A DNA stretch of 64,000 nucleotides, from positions 1,860,001 to 1,924,000 of the forward strand of contig NZ_CP086322.1 of the NCBI RefSeq assembly GCF_023277745.1. The letters run 5' to 3'. The translations under genes and the position numbers were made by a program. Of this stretch, positions 23,512 to 32,821 are shown one piece after another. The notes under the pieces were generated by a model. It made no database searches, had not been told where the DNA came from, and worked only from the letters and a program-made list of their open reading frames with translations. How positions within the stretch are numbered: position 1 is the first letter of the stretch; each line of letters begins with the position of its first letter. This DNA is from Streptomyces halobius (GTDB lineage Bacteria > Actinomycetota > Actinomycetes > Streptomycetales > Streptomycetaceae).

Positions 23512-24935
23512 GCCGAGGTGCTCGCAGAGCCGGGTGTGGACGGATGCCTGAATCCTGTGGGCGCATGCGCGATATGCCTCGGGTGATCGGCCCGCCGGAT
23601 TCGGGATGTCTCCGGCCGGGTCCAGGCAGACCACCCGCCCGTCGAGCCCGGGGGCGAGTGTGGCCACCTGGTCGCACTGCGCCCGGGTCATGCAGTAGAT
23701 CACGGCGCTGCTGTGGCAGAGCGCGGGTGTCACCGGTCGGGCCCGGTGACACCGGTACGCCGCCGGCGGGATGTCCAGCCCCGCGAGCGCGGTCTGCGCG
23801 CCCTCGCTCATCGTCGCGCCCGGTCGCTTCACCTCCAGCCCGGCGCTGGCCACCCTCAGCGGCATCACCCTGGTGCGTGGCGTCAGCGCGGCCAGTTCGG
23901 CCCTGGCCATCGACTCCGCCATGGCCGAGCGGCTGGTGTTGCCGCCGCAGACGAACAGCAGTCGGCGGCGACTCCGCCTGGCCGCCAGGGACGGATAGGA
24001 CAGGGCCAGCGCCGCGCACAGCACGAAGACCAGAGCGACCAGTTGGGCGCTGCCGGGCGCCGCGAGCCCGGCGAGCCAGACCAGGGCGTACGAGGCGACC
24101 AGGCCGGAGAGCAGGCTGGCACACCGGTTGGCCGGGACGCACCAGCTGTACTCTCGGCGGTCGAGGTAGATCAGGGTGCCGAAGACGAAGAGTGCCTCGT
24201 ATCCGACCCCGATCGCGGCCGCGCCCAGGGCCACGGGCGTGGTGAGGAAGGTGGTGAAGCCCTCCCGCAGCTGCGGCTGGCCCAGGATGGCACCGAGCGC
24301 GAGCAGCAGCAGCTGCCAGGCAGGGGCGGCAGCGTGCTCCTCGACGAAGTAGCGCCGATCGGTCGCCACGGTCCCCGTCTTGGCCACCCGGCTCATGATC
24401 TCGAATCGGCCCACGTATCCCGCCTGGTAGACCACCAGGCTCAGGACGGCGCCGACGGTCAGTCGGTGGCCCGTCACATCGCCGAGCGCCACGCCGACCG
24501 CGACCAGGCTGAACGCCACGGCCACCCAGGCGGAGGCCCTGACGTGCCGTCGACGGAGGGCGTCCATCACGGGCGAGATGATCAGCACTCCGCCGCGCAT
24601 CAGGAGCAGCATGAGCAGGATCGAGACACCGGCGAAGGTGTAGTTGAGCGTGGTCGTGGCGATGATCAGCGCTGCGAAGAGCCCCGACACCACCGCGCCC
24701 CGACCGGGGCCCGGTAATTGACGGCCCATCAACTCATGTCGGCGAGCGTACCGCCACCATCCGGACGCGGCCAGGAACACCGGCATGACGACCAACTGGC
24801 CCATCGCTGCGGCGGGTAACAGGACCAGCCCCCGACCGGGTCGTGGGCGCCGGGCAGCACACCACTGGAGAGGGCCTTCACCAACATCGCGTAGGGAATA
24901 TAGGAGACGAAATATCCGAATGCGAGCCATCCCAT
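23512..24935 (-). pseudogene. Membrane domain fused to low-MW tyrosine phosphatase, frameshifted
   Basis: Starts MGWLAFGYFVSYIPYAMLV at 24935. About ten membrane segments (DMT/EamA-like arrangement) fill the first 330 residues. A cytoplasmic domain follows with LLFVCGGNTSRSAMAESMAR, the C(X)5R P-loop of low-MW protein tyrosine phosphatases and arsenate reductases, then DPAGDIPNPAG in the acid-loop position. A one-base shift is needed at a run of five G near 24833 (six G would restore the frame). The usual end (RLCEHLG) is followed by unrelated residues, next to the acyl-CoA dehydrogenase relic. Such a fusion is unusual. An IS lies just upstream. Confidence 0.65.
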
Positions 24936-25021
24936 GCGCCCACCCTGAAATCGGGATTCATGTGCAGTGTGACGGTCCGACATGGGGATGACAAGACGCC
25001 ACATTATCCGCCTTTAACTAA

Positions 25022-25039
25022 GGGACCGTAAAGAATCAA
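25022..25039. repeat. IS terminal inverted repeat, left
   Basis: GGGACCGTAAAGAATCAA, perfect complement of 26752-26769. Preceded by the TAA duplication. Confidence 0.92.
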
Positions 25040-26715
25040 GGTGTGGGTTTTGCTTGTGGCGTGAGAGTGACGCCGTGCGCCGTGGCGTAGACGAGGAGGC
25101 CGGTGAGGGTGCTCAGGTGCGCCGCTGCGGGCCCGAGGGAGTGCCCGTGCTGGACCATCAGCTGTCTGATCTCGCCGGTGGCCTCGCGGATGGTGTCCTT
25201 GCTGACGGTGAACAGGCGGGCGAGCGCGGTGGGCGGCAGGGCGAGGTGTTGCTGCAGCGCGGTAGCCAGGACGCGGTCGGCCAGGTTCAGTTTGGCTTTG
25301 CGGCCGCCTCCCGGGGCCCGGCGACGTGTGCCGCCGTCGCGTCGGGTGGTGTGGTCCGGGGCGTGCAGTGCCTGCCAGGGGGCGGCCAGGGCCGTGGTCA
25401 GCTCGGTCAGTGTGGTGCTGGTCATGCCCGTCAGGGCGGGGTGCGACAGGGCCCCACGGTCGAGGCCGACGGTCGGCCCGCTGAGGCTCGCCGGCTCGGT
25501 GAGGCGGGGGTGCACGGTGTAGTTCCACTCCCCGTGGAAGGCGTGGCCGGTCAGCGGCACCGCGTTCATCTCGGCGTCGCTGACCTTCACACCGGTGGGG
25601 TAGCGGCCGGGGTCCAGTTCGGCGTGGACGGTGAGCCCGGTGCGTGTGGTGGTCGCGGCGATGCTCTGCACGACGACCTCATAGCTGGTCAGCGGACGGC
25701 CGCGCCAGTTCATCGTGATCGCGGAGAACAGCCGGTGCTCCACCTTGTTCCATTTCGACGTGCCCGGAGGCATGTGACAGACAGTGACGGCCAGGCCCGT
25801 CTCGGCGGCGAAGGCCGCGAGTTCGGTCTTCCAGGCCCGGGTGCGGTAGCCGTTGGAGCCACCGGCGTCGGCGATGATCAGCAGCCGGGTAGCGCCGGGG
25901 TAGTCGAGGCGTCCTCGCCCGTTCCACCAGCGGCGGATCGACTCGACCGCGAAGGCAGCGGTGTCGTGGTCACAGCCGACGCTGACCCAGCCGGTGTTCG
26001 AAGTGATGTCGTAGATCCCGTACGGGGCGGCCCTGCCGAGCTCCTGATCGGGGAAGTCATGGGTACCGACCCGCACCGGCCGGCCCGTCGGCCGCCACTC
26101 GCGGCCCGCGTTCTTGAACTGGCCGACGACTTCCTTCTTTTTCGTATCCACGCTGACCACCGGCTCGCCGCCCGCCTGATGGTCCCTGACCTGGTCGTTG
26201 ATATACCGGAACTGCGCATCCCGATTCGGGTGCTGGGCTCCCTCCAGGGTCTTCGCGTTGGCCTGCAGGCTGAAACCGTTCTCCCGCAGCAGCCGGCCCA
26301 CGGTCGGCGCCGACACAGCATGGCCCTGCCGAGTCAGCTCCCCGGCCAGACACCGCAGCGACTTGGTCGTCCACCGCAGCGGCGACATCGGATCGCCCCG
26401 CTCATCCGGCTCCACCAGCGCCAGCAGAGCCGGAACGAGCAGACGGTCAAGCTCCTCGGCGCTCTTGCGACCGCCGCCGTCGCGGCGCACCCGGCCATCG
26501 GGCAGTGGGTCCTCACCACCCTCCAGCTCGAAGACTCCTTTCCGCACCGTCGTCTCGCTCACCCCCGCGGCACAAGCGACGGCCCGGACCCCACCGTGCC
26601 CCAGCAGCCGGGCCTCGGTAGCCAGCGCCAGCCGCTGCTGCCGCTCATTCAGATGAGGGAACAACACTCCGAATCTCAGGGAAAGTTGGTCACGAACCTC
26701 GCTCGGTATGCGCAT
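25036..26715 (-). CDS. ISAzo13 family transposase
   Basis: 559 residues from the ATG at 26715 (MRIPSEVRDQL). N-terminal HTH region (GHGGVRAVACAAGVSETTVR), then a DDE-type RNase H-fold: SVDTKKKEVVGQF (first Asp), LLIIADAGGSNGYRTRAWK (second Asp), and CHMPPGTSKWNKVEHRLFS with the final Glu/Asp region. These are the well-conserved blocks of the ISAzo13 family. The C-terminal 180 residues are Pro/Arg-rich. No stop or frameshift interrupts the frame, so transposition competence is possible. Confidence 0.93.
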   Translation of the reverse strand: MRIPSEVRDQLSLRFGVLFPHLNERQQRLALATEARLLGHGGVRAVACAAGVSETTVRKGVFELEGGEDPLPDGRVRRDGGGRKSAEELDRLLVPALLALVEPDERGDPMSPLRWTTKSLRCLAGELTRQGHAVSAPTVGRLLRENGFSLQANAKTLEGAQHPNRDAQFRYINDQVRDHQAGGEPVVSVDTKKKEVVGQFKNAGREWRPTGRPVRVGTHDFPDQELGRAAPYGIYDITSNTGWVSVGCDHDTAAFAVESIRRWWNGRGRLDYPGATRLLIIADAGGSNGYRTRAWKTELAAFAAETGLAVTVCHMPPGTSKWNKVEHRLFSAITMNWRGRPLTSYEVVVQSIAATTTRTGLTVHAELDPGRYPTGVKVSDAEMNAVPLTGHAFHGEWNYTVHPRLTEPASLSGPTVGLDRGALSHPALTGMTSTTLTELTTALAAPWQALHAPDHTTRRDGGTRRRAPGGGRKAKLNLADRVLATALQQHLALPPTALARLFTVSKDTIREATGEIRQLMVQHGHSLGPAAAHLSTLTGLLVYATAHGVTLTPQAKPTP

Positions 26716-26751
26716 ACCACACCAACGACAGGAACACCGGGAAGCAGCATG

Positions 26752-26769
26752 TTGATTCTTTACGGTCCC
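26752..26769. repeat. IS terminal inverted repeat, right
   Basis: TTGATTCTTTACGGTCCC, complement of the left repeat, followed by TAA. Confidence 0.92.
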
Positions 26770-26812
26770 TAACGGGACGGAAGAGAATTGCGGCAACCCG
26801 GGTGGTCAGAAT

Positions 26813-28225
26813 TCACCCCGAGTGCCGAAGCGTCTGCCGAGACGATTCAGCCACCATCCGGCTCAGAATTCCCACCAGGACGAGTCCGCAGCCGGCCGCA
26901 CTCGTGGTGAAGGCCATGCGGTAGCCCGCGTCGCCGGGCAGGCCGTCGGCGGCGGTGTGAGCGGCCAGCACCGCGCCGGTCGCGGCGCTGCCCAGAGTGG
27001 AACCGGCGATCCGCAGCACATGGTTGAAGCTCAGTACGCTTCCCAGCTCGCCGGCGGGTACCGCACCATGGACGAGCATCGGCACCGACGTCCAGGTCAG
27101 GCCCGTCCCCAGACCGAGGAGCGCTATGGCGAGCAGCAGGTGCCACAGCCGGTAGTGGTAAGCGCTCAGGCAGAGTTGGGCGACGGCCACCAGGGCTGCG
27201 CCCGCCGCGAGAGTCGCCCGCGGCCCGGCCTTCGCGGTCAGCCGGCGGCTCAGCCGTCCCGCCGACTGGCTGCCGGCCGACATCGGCAGCATCAGGCACC
27301 CCCCTGCGAAGACCGACAGGTCGAGGCCGTACCCGGTCGAAGCGGGAGCCTGCGCCATCGTGCCGACGGCGGACAGGCCGACGAAGGCGGCCGCGCCGAG
27401 CGCGAATGCGGCGACATTGGCCAGCACGACGTCGGAGCGGCCGAGCAGCGCGGGTCGTACCAGCGGCCGGCCGGTGGGCCGCTCCCACCACGCCCAACCA
27501 CCCGCGGACAGCAGGGTGCCCAGAAGCAGCCCCAGGACGGCCGGCGAGCGCCATCCCCACTGCGCGCCCTGGCCGGCCAGCAGGATCAGGCAGACCAGCC
27601 CGGCGGCGAGCAGCGCGACGCCCACCGGGTCGGCGGCGGGACGTGGTTCCCGGTCCGCACGGTCGGGCGGCAGGATCAGCAGTACGCCCGCGAAGGCCGG
27701 GGCGACGAACGCCAGCGCCAGCCAGAACGCCCAGTGAAAGTCGAGGTGTTGGGCGATGAAGCCGGTCAGCGGACAGCTGAGACCCGCACCGGTCGCGGCC
27801 GTGACGGCCAGCGTCGCGATGGCCCGCCCCACCCTGTCCGACGGCAGATGGCGGCGTGCCAGGGCCATCGTCACCGGGACCATCCCACAGGTCGGCCCCT
27901 GAAGTGCCCGACCGGCCAGCAGTTGCGGGAAGGTCTCGGCGGTGGCCGCGAGCGCCGAGCCCAAGGCCACCACGGTGAGCGCCAGCAGGAGCATCCGTCG
28001 GCTGCGCGGACCGTCGGCCAGCCGGCCCAGGACCGGGGTGGTGACGGCGCCGACCAGCAGGTTCCCGGTCAGCATCCACTGGGCCGTGCTCACCGGAACC
28101 CGCTGGTCGGCCGCCACCGCGGGAATGAGCAGCGCCCCGAGCGAGCTGATCACCGTGGTGCACAGCCCGCAGTACACCAGCAGCGGCAGGACGGCTCCGG
28201 CCCGCCGCACCCTCCAGGCGTCCAT
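26813..28225 (-). CDS. MFS drug/metabolite exporter (DHA2-like)
   Basis: 470 residues from the ATG at 28225. About 13-14 hydrophobic segments, with motif A as GRLADGPRSRRML and motif C-like GLGTGLTWTSVPML, typical of EmrB/QacA-like drug:H+ antiporters. ISSLGALLIPAVAADQRVP in the first segment is also typical. A methyltransferase gene lies 200 bp upstream on the same strand, so they may form a unit that modifies and exports a small molecule. The ISAzo13 element begins 43 bp after its stop and does not disrupt it. Confidence 0.87.
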   Translation of the reverse strand: MDAWRVRRAGAVLPLLVYCGLCTTVISSLGALLIPAVAADQRVPVSTAQWMLTGNLLVGAVTTPVLGRLADGPRSRRMLLLALTVVALGSALAATAETFPQLLAGRALQGPTCGMVPVTMALARRHLPSDRVGRAIATLAVTAATGAGLSCPLTGFIAQHLDFHWAFWLALAFVAPAFAGVLLILPPDRADREPRPAADPVGVALLAAGLVCLILLAGQGAQWGWRSPAVLGLLLGTLLSAGGWAWWERPTGRPLVRPALLGRSDVVLANVAAFALGAAAFVGLSAVGTMAQAPASTGYGLDLSVFAGGCLMLPMSAGSQSAGRLSRRLTAKAGPRATLAAGAALVAVAQLCLSAYHYRLWHLLLAIALLGLGTGLTWTSVPMLVHGAVPAGELGSVLSFNHVLRIAGSTLGSAATGAVLAAHTAADGLPGDAGYRMAFTTSAAGCGLVLVGILSRMVAESSRQTLRHSG

Positions 28226-28426
28226 GGAGCAAGCCCTTCGCGAGCCCCCTCGTCGGCCTCTGCCGAAGGTTGACACGCCCCAACCGCCCCAACCGCTCCT
28301 TACCTCCGCCCGAGAGCGTGTCTTTCACCCGAACGGAGCCGGATGTGGCGAGGTGCGTGTCGCACCTACAACGGAGGACATGTGAGTGTGCAGGGCGGGG
28401 TGTTGCGGCTGTCGATGGTCGGCCGG

Positions 28427-29170
28427 TCAGGCACGGCAGCGCAGCATCTCCAGCGGCGGGTTCGCGAGGAGGTCCGCCCAGAAGTCCTCGCCGAACTCAC
28501 GGATGCCGGCATCGGACACCTGCAGCGGAACCCACTCCACCGCAACGAACCCGGTCACCCGCAGACACTCCTCGTAGACCTCGCGGCGCGGGGCCGTGGC
28601 GACAATGCTGATCGGCTGCGGGTCGAGGAGAGCCGTGACCCGCGCCCGCGGACCCGTCTCGCTTTCCTCGCCGGTCGGCTCACAGCGGAACCCGTACTTG
28701 TCCAGGGACGGACAGTCGAACCGGTAGTCGGGCTTCTGGGCGAGCACGAAGAACGCTCCACCCGGCACCAGGCTCCGGTGGATGGTGCGGCACATCCGCT
28801 CCATCGCCGCGATGTCCTCGGCGTAGTTGAGGCACTGCACTCCCACCGCGATGTCGAAGCGCCGGTCGACAGGCCGCAGCTCGGCCACGTCACCGACCTC
28901 GTAGCGCACGCCCAGCGGGTCACGCTGCTCGCTCTCCCGCGCGGCGGCGATCATCTCGACGGAGATGTCGACACCGAGGACATCCTCGGCGCCGCGCCGC
29001 TTGAACTCCCTGCTGTAGAAACCGGTGCCGCACGCCAGGTCGAGAACCGACTTGCCGCTCACGTCCCCGACCATGCCCAGGAAGCTCGGCACCTCCCCGT
29101 AACGCATCAGCGGCAGGGACTTGAACCCCTCGAATGCCTCGCCGATCTCGTCGTACTGCTGCACGCTCAC
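28427..29170 (-). CDS. SAM-dependent class I methyltransferase
   Basis: 247 residues. Motif I VLDLACGTGFYSREFKRRG, motif II-like LGVDISVEMIAAAR, motif III YEVGDVAEL and post-motif LVPGGAFFVLAQ define a Rossmann-fold methyltransferase. The C-terminal half (YGFRCEPTGEESETGPR) has no diagnostic feature for the acceptor. It precedes the MFS exporter. Product-specific, function unassigned. Confidence 0.9.
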   Translation of the reverse strand: MSVQQYDEIGEAFEGFKSLPLMRYGEVPSFLGMVGDVSGKSVLDLACGTGFYSREFKRRGAEDVLGVDISVEMIAAARESEQRDPLGVRYEVGDVAELRPVDRRFDIAVGVQCLNYAEDIAAMERMCRTIHRSLVPGGAFFVLAQKPDYRFDCPSLDKYGFRCEPTGEESETGPRARVTALLDPQPISIVATAPRREVYEECLRVTGFVAVEWVPLQVSDAGIREFGEDFWADLLANPPLEMLRCRA

Positions 29171-29537
29171 GTGCCGCCCCCTCCTGCGCTTCGTCCTGTA
29201 CGTGGCCGCGCCGGACCTCCGGATTCAGAGGCTCGCCGGGTCGTGGTCGTGGCAGAAAGTCTCCTCCGCGCTGCCTGGCCGTCGTACTGGCAGATGACAC
29301 AAAGAAGTTGGCCGGTGACCCTCGTATCACCCAACACCACCTCGCAAATCCGATGCCTACCGGACGGGCACAGCGCGCGGAGTGCCGACACGGGCGCGAG
29401 CCATCCACCTCCTCGGCCAGATGCTGACCAGGGCCGGAACCAGACTCACCCGGTCACACGCCAGGCAGCGACGTCACCGCGGGCACGGCGCACCGCTCAC
29501 GGCCCTGACTCGGACCCGGCGAGGGCGTACATAGACG
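29171..29537. other. Gap without a recognised gene
   Basis: About 370 bp upstream of the methyltransferase start. Probably contains its promoter; no protein family is recognised in any frame. Confidence 0.35.
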
Positions 29538-29768
29538 TGCTCTCCACCAGTTGCGCCCCACCAGCACCGCACCGTCGGCACACACCGCTGGATATGGACC
29601 CAGCTCCCCGGCGAACTCCCCCCGGAACAGCACCTCGACCACCTCTGCCGCAACCGCGCCTGCGTCACCCCCGACCACCTCGAACCGGTGTCATGCGCCG
29701 AGAACCCGCGCCGCGGTCACCGCGCACGGGACGTACATCGGTCCCGAGTCGCCTCTTCGCGCACGTGA
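29538..29768 (+). pseudogene. HNH endonuclease fragment
   Basis: A frame without a start codon reads THRWIWTQLPGELPPEQH, then LDHLCRNRACVTPDHLEPVS and CAENPRRG, closely resembling the HNH motif of phage- or plasmid-type endonucleases (HLCxNRxCVNPxHLE). It closes at 29766. A stop codon (TAG at about 29531) cuts the frame upstream and there is no ATG/GTG, so a truncated gene. Confidence 0.6.
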
Positions 29769-29800
29769 ACGGTCCGACCGGGCTGCGCCGGCCGGACCGT
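29769..29800 (-). terminator. Hairpin terminator after the esterase gene
   Basis: Stem ACGGTCCG / CGGACCGT (29769-29776 and 29793-29800) extended by CCGG pairs, just downstream of the minus-strand esterase stop at 29817. Confidence 0.6.
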
Positions 29801-29816
29801 TTGCCCGCATTCCTGG

Positions 29817-30593
29817 TTACGAGGACCTGACGCGCCCGTCCGGCTCGTACCAGACGACGCCGTCACCGCCGTCGTTGCCGATGGTCTGCGCCATGACGTT
29901 GCCCTCCTGCACGTACTTGGGGTGCTGGTTCAGGAAACCGGGTATGGACTGGACCGAGGTGGCGTCGCACGCCAGGTCGGTGCGGATACAGAAGCGTTGC
30001 ACCGGGACGCCGTCGAACTTCGCCGGACCGGCGCCCGTGGACGTGAATCCCAAGGCGCTCCACCCCTTCGGAACCCGGGCCCAGATGCCGGTGTCGGGCT
30101 GCATGGGGTCGGAGTACAGCATGCCGTTCACCTGCGAGCGGGGGATGTCGGTGCCGCCCTTGGCTATCGTCTGGAGCACCAGATCGGCCACCTGCGCGCC
30201 CTGGGAGTAGCCGACGATCGTGAAGCGGGCGCCCGGATCGCGACGGTAGGTCTCCTCGGCCTTGGCCAGCAGATTGCGGTACCCCTCGCGCACACTGGCG
30301 TCGAAGCTCGGTGCGTTGATGTCCGGCTTGTTGTGTCCGTTGAGCCAGGGGCCGGCGCTCGCCGGATAACAGACCGGCACCGGGATACCACCGTTGAGGT
30401 GCTTGTTGGCGATTGCGTAGGTGCCGCTGCAGTCGGGCGCGGGCGCCGCCGCACCCGTACCGCCGACCTCCAGGTAGTAGTGATGGACCGGTTCGGCGTG
30501 GGCAGCGGTGGGTGCGACGGCGGTGGCGGCCACCATGGCTGCCACCGCACCGCCCACACCAATCGCCCTCTTCCCTTTGTTGGCCAGGGTCAT
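29817..30593 (-). CDS. Secreted PE-PPE/cutinase-like serine esterase
   Basis: 258 residues. Signal peptide MTLANKGKRAIGVGGAVAAM through AAHA. The mature alpha/beta-hydrolase has FTIVGYSQGAQVADLVL with the nucleophile Ser in GYSQG, as in PE-PPE-domain and cutinase-like esterases of actinomycetes. NGHNKPDINAPSFDASV precedes it. The catalytic Asp and His are probably in CDATSVQSIPGFLNQHPKYV. GAGGAG lies 9 nt before the ATG at 30593. Likely releases fatty acids from extracellular esters. Confidence 0.85.
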   Translation of the reverse strand: MTLANKGKRAIGVGGAVAAMVAATAVAPTAAHAEPVHHYYLEVGGTGAAAPAPDCSGTYAIANKHLNGGIPVPVCYPASAGPWLNGHNKPDINAPSFDASVREGYRNLLAKAEETYRRDPGARFTIVGYSQGAQVADLVLQTIAKGGTDIPRSQVNGMLYSDPMQPDTGIWARVPKGWSALGFTSTGAGPAKFDGVPVQRFCIRTDLACDATSVQSIPGFLNQHPKYVQEGNVMAQTIGNDGGDGVVWYEPDGRVRSS

Positions 30594-30816
30594 GCTCTGC
30601 TTCTCCTCGACGAGTTGAGGTGGTGCACAAGTGACGAATCGAGCGGTGCACGAGTGGTGCACCACTGCACTGCTGTGCTCGGCCCTGACGTTAGGGACGG
30701 CCGCTGGAATTGCGATGAAGCGACGATGAGTGGGCTGCCGGCGCCGGATCCGGACCCACAACTGCGGTGCGTCATCGGACTCCCGCATCGGCGGATGCGT
30801 CATGACCGGCTCATCC

Positions 30817-31593
30817 TCATGAGCGCGCGGCGTCTGTCCGAAGGCGCTCGACGAGTGCGCAGAAGACCAAGAGATTGGGGATCCGGGACACCGTTGGCCC
30901 CATCCCGTGCCAGTTCCCGTCGATATCGAGGCTGATGGCCCCTTTCTCGATCTCGCACCGCCGCACCTGCTGCCACCGCGCGGACACCTCCCCGGATCCG
31001 ACCTTCTCCCTGGTCAGCCAGATGTCCCCGAAAGTGAGTCGCTCGCCCTTGTCGAGCGCGGCCAGTGCCCGGGGCACTTGGGCACGGGCGACGGCCCGTT
31101 GGATCTCATGCCCCCACTCCTCCGATTCCTCCGCTTCCTCCGCATCGCTGTTCTCCGGAACGCCGTGCAGCACGACCCGCTTTCCTTCGACATCGGTGAG
31201 CGTGTAGGTCGTGTAGGTACGAGTGGTGCCTATGCGGGCCGAGCCGTGCGGGTGCCGGGTGCTGTTCTGGAACACAGAGGTGGTGTCGTACTGGAACACG
31301 GAGGTGGTGTCGTAGCGGACGACGTGGATCCGTCCGTTGACGGCAACCGTCATCCCGTGCTCGTACAGGTCCACTCGCGCGTCCGCGCTCGCCTTCGTCG
31401 CGGAAGGCCGGCCGTATCGGACGAAGGCCAGCAGGGCCCGGATCCCCCGGACCGGCACGGCATGTGCGTGGGCCGGGTGCGCGGCTCCCCCGTAGGTGGC
31501 ACATCGCTTGCCGAGGTGCTCGCGGCCGGCCGCTGCGGAGATCCTCGCCAGCAGCAGCTCCTCACCGCGGGTGGGCGGCGTCGGCGGGGTCAC
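30817..31593 (-). CDS. DUF6585-like hypothetical protein, coupled to the SARP gene
   Basis: 258 residues from a GTG at 31593 that overlaps the SARP stop by 4 bp (GTGA). Contains VDLYEHGMTVAVNGRIHVVR, TDVEGKRVVLHGVPE, RALAALDKGERLTFGDIWLT and SRIPNLLVFCALVERLR, matching the DUF6585 family of unknown function, found widely in Streptomyces. A tandem repeat YDTTSVFQYDTTSVFQ lies in its middle from a 24-bp duplication. No signal peptide or membrane segment. Its role beside a SARP regulator is unknown. Confidence 0.75.
   Translation of the reverse strand: MTPPTPPTRGEELLLARISAAAGREHLGKRCATYGGAAHPAHAHAVPVRGIRALLAFVRYGRPSATKASADARVDLYEHGMTVAVNGRIHVVRYDTTSVFQYDTTSVFQNSTRHPHGSARIGTTRTYTTYTLTDVEGKRVVLHGVPENSDAEEAEESEEWGHEIQRAVARAQVPRALAALDKGERLTFGDIWLTREKVGSGEVSARWQQVRRCEIEKGAISLDIDGNWHGMGPTVSRIPNLLVFCALVERLRTDAARS
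31267..31314. repeat. 24-bp in-frame tandem duplication
   Basis: Units 31267-31290 and 31291-31314, differing at one base (A/G), duplicate eight residues (YDTTSVFQ on the minus strand) in the DUF6585-like gene. Confidence 0.85.
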
Positions 31594-32660
31594 GGCGTGG
31601 TTCGGGTGAGGCCGAGGCCGGCGTCGTACCCACGCAGGATCATCCGGTGCGTCCGCCTCAGCATCGGGCCCGGAGACACCCCGAGGTCGTCGGCCAGACG
31701 GCGGCGGGTGCGGTCGAACACGGTCAGCGCGTCGGCCTGTCGGCCGCTGCGGTACAGCGCACTCATCAGCATCGCGGCGACCGGTTCGTTCAGGGGCTGT
31801 GCCGCGGCCAGGGCCCACAGCTCGGCGATCGCCTCGGAGTGCCGGCCCAGCCGCAGCTGCCAGTCCAGCTTCCGCTGTACGAGGGCGATCCTGCGCTCGG
31901 TGAGCCGGAGCCGCTCCATCTCGGCGAACGGTCCGGGCAGGGCGGCCAGGAGCTCCCCGCGGAACAGATCCAGCGCCTGGGAGCAGATGCGGACCGCCTC
32001 GGTCAGTTCTCCGGCTCGCTCGGCCGTCCCCGCGGCGGTGACCAGTTCCTCCATGCGCGCCACGTCCACCTTGACCGCGCCGGGGACCAGCCGGTAGCCG
32101 CACCGCTCGCGCTGGATCACCGCGTCCGGGCTGTCCCCGATGCGCAGGACCTTCCGCAGTCGGTAGATGTAACCCGGCACCACGTTCGTGAGCGGCGGCT
32201 CCATCCCCCAGACTCCGTCGAGCAGTTCCTGCCGGCTGACCGTCCGGTCCGGGCACAGCGCCAGCGTTGCCAGTACGGCTTGCTGGCGGAGGTGGCCGAG
32301 GTCCACGGGCTGTCCGTCGCGCCACGCCCGCAGCGGTCCGAGCACGGAGATCCGCAACCGCGGTTCCCGCGCCGGGCCGATGACGGTCCGCGGCACCGGG
32401 CTGGCCGTCTGCCTGCGGGGGCCGTGGCCGGGGACGACCAGGCCGCAGTCGAAGGCGTGGACGATGGCGGCGGCCCGGTCACGCAGCCCGAGTTCGGCGA
32501 GGATCCGCGCGAGGTGTCCGGCCACGGCGTCCTTGGGGATGGCGAGGGCGGAGGCGATCTCGGCGTCTCTCAGGCCACAGCCGACCGCGTGGAGCACCTC
32601 GCGCTCCTCATGCGTGAGCGTGGTGGCGGTCGGTTGGTCCATGGTCGCGGTCGTCGGCAT
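31590..32660 (-). CDS. SARP-family regulator with N-terminal LuxR-type HTH
   Basis: 356 residues. Residues 16-70 (LTHEEREVLHAVGCGLRDAE, then VAGHLARILAELGLRDRAAA) look like a GerE/LuxR HTH. The OmpR-like SARP DNA-binding domain follows (RLRISVLGPLRAWRDGQPV, PGYIYRLRKVLR, GCGYRL-type GYRL wing), then the BTAD helices (QALDLFRGELLAALPGPFAE and LGRHSEAIAELWALAAAQP). SARPs activate antibiotic clusters; none complete is adjacent. Start at 32660 with AGGGGAG upstream. An extra HTH in front of a SARP is unusual. Confidence 0.88.
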   Translation of the reverse strand: MPTTATMDQPTATTLTHEEREVLHAVGCGLRDAEIASALAIPKDAVAGHLARILAELGLRDRAAAIVHAFDCGLVVPGHGPRRQTASPVPRTVIGPAREPRLRISVLGPLRAWRDGQPVDLGHLRQQAVLATLALCPDRTVSRQELLDGVWGMEPPLTNVVPGYIYRLRKVLRIGDSPDAVIQRERCGYRLVPGAVKVDVARMEELVTAAGTAERAGELTEAVRICSQALDLFRGELLAALPGPFAEMERLRLTERRIALVQRKLDWQLRLGRHSEAIAELWALAAAQPLNEPVAAMLMSALYRSGRQADALTVFDRTRRRLADDLGVSPGPMLRRTHRMILRGYDAGLGLTRTTP

Positions 32661-32821
32661 CGCGGCTCCCCTGCCTCCGGGTGGTCGGTCTGGCGGATGC
32701 CGTTGACGCTGGCCCGGGCACCGGGCAACGGACAGGCCAGCAGACCGGCCGTATCCGGCCGGTGGCCGCGCTAGAGTCCCTCACCTGGGGAAATCGACAT
32801 GCGGGGGAAAGGCCATGACCT

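Larger units (their letters stand above)
25022..26769 (-). mobile_element. Complete ISAzo13-family insertion sequence
   Basis: 1748 bp bounded by perfect 18-bp inverted repeats, GGGACCGTAAAGAATCAA at 25022-25039 and its complement at 26752-26769. TAA flanks it on both sides (25019-25021 and 26770-26772), a 3-bp target duplication. It contains one intact transposase gene. It sits between the start of the membrane-phosphatase gene and the end of the MFS gene. All parts look intact, so it may be active. Confidence 0.92.

Noticed and set aside
25054..26772. Plus-strand open frame across the IS element
   Set aside because: Antisense shadow of the ISAzo13 transposase, which has clear motifs.
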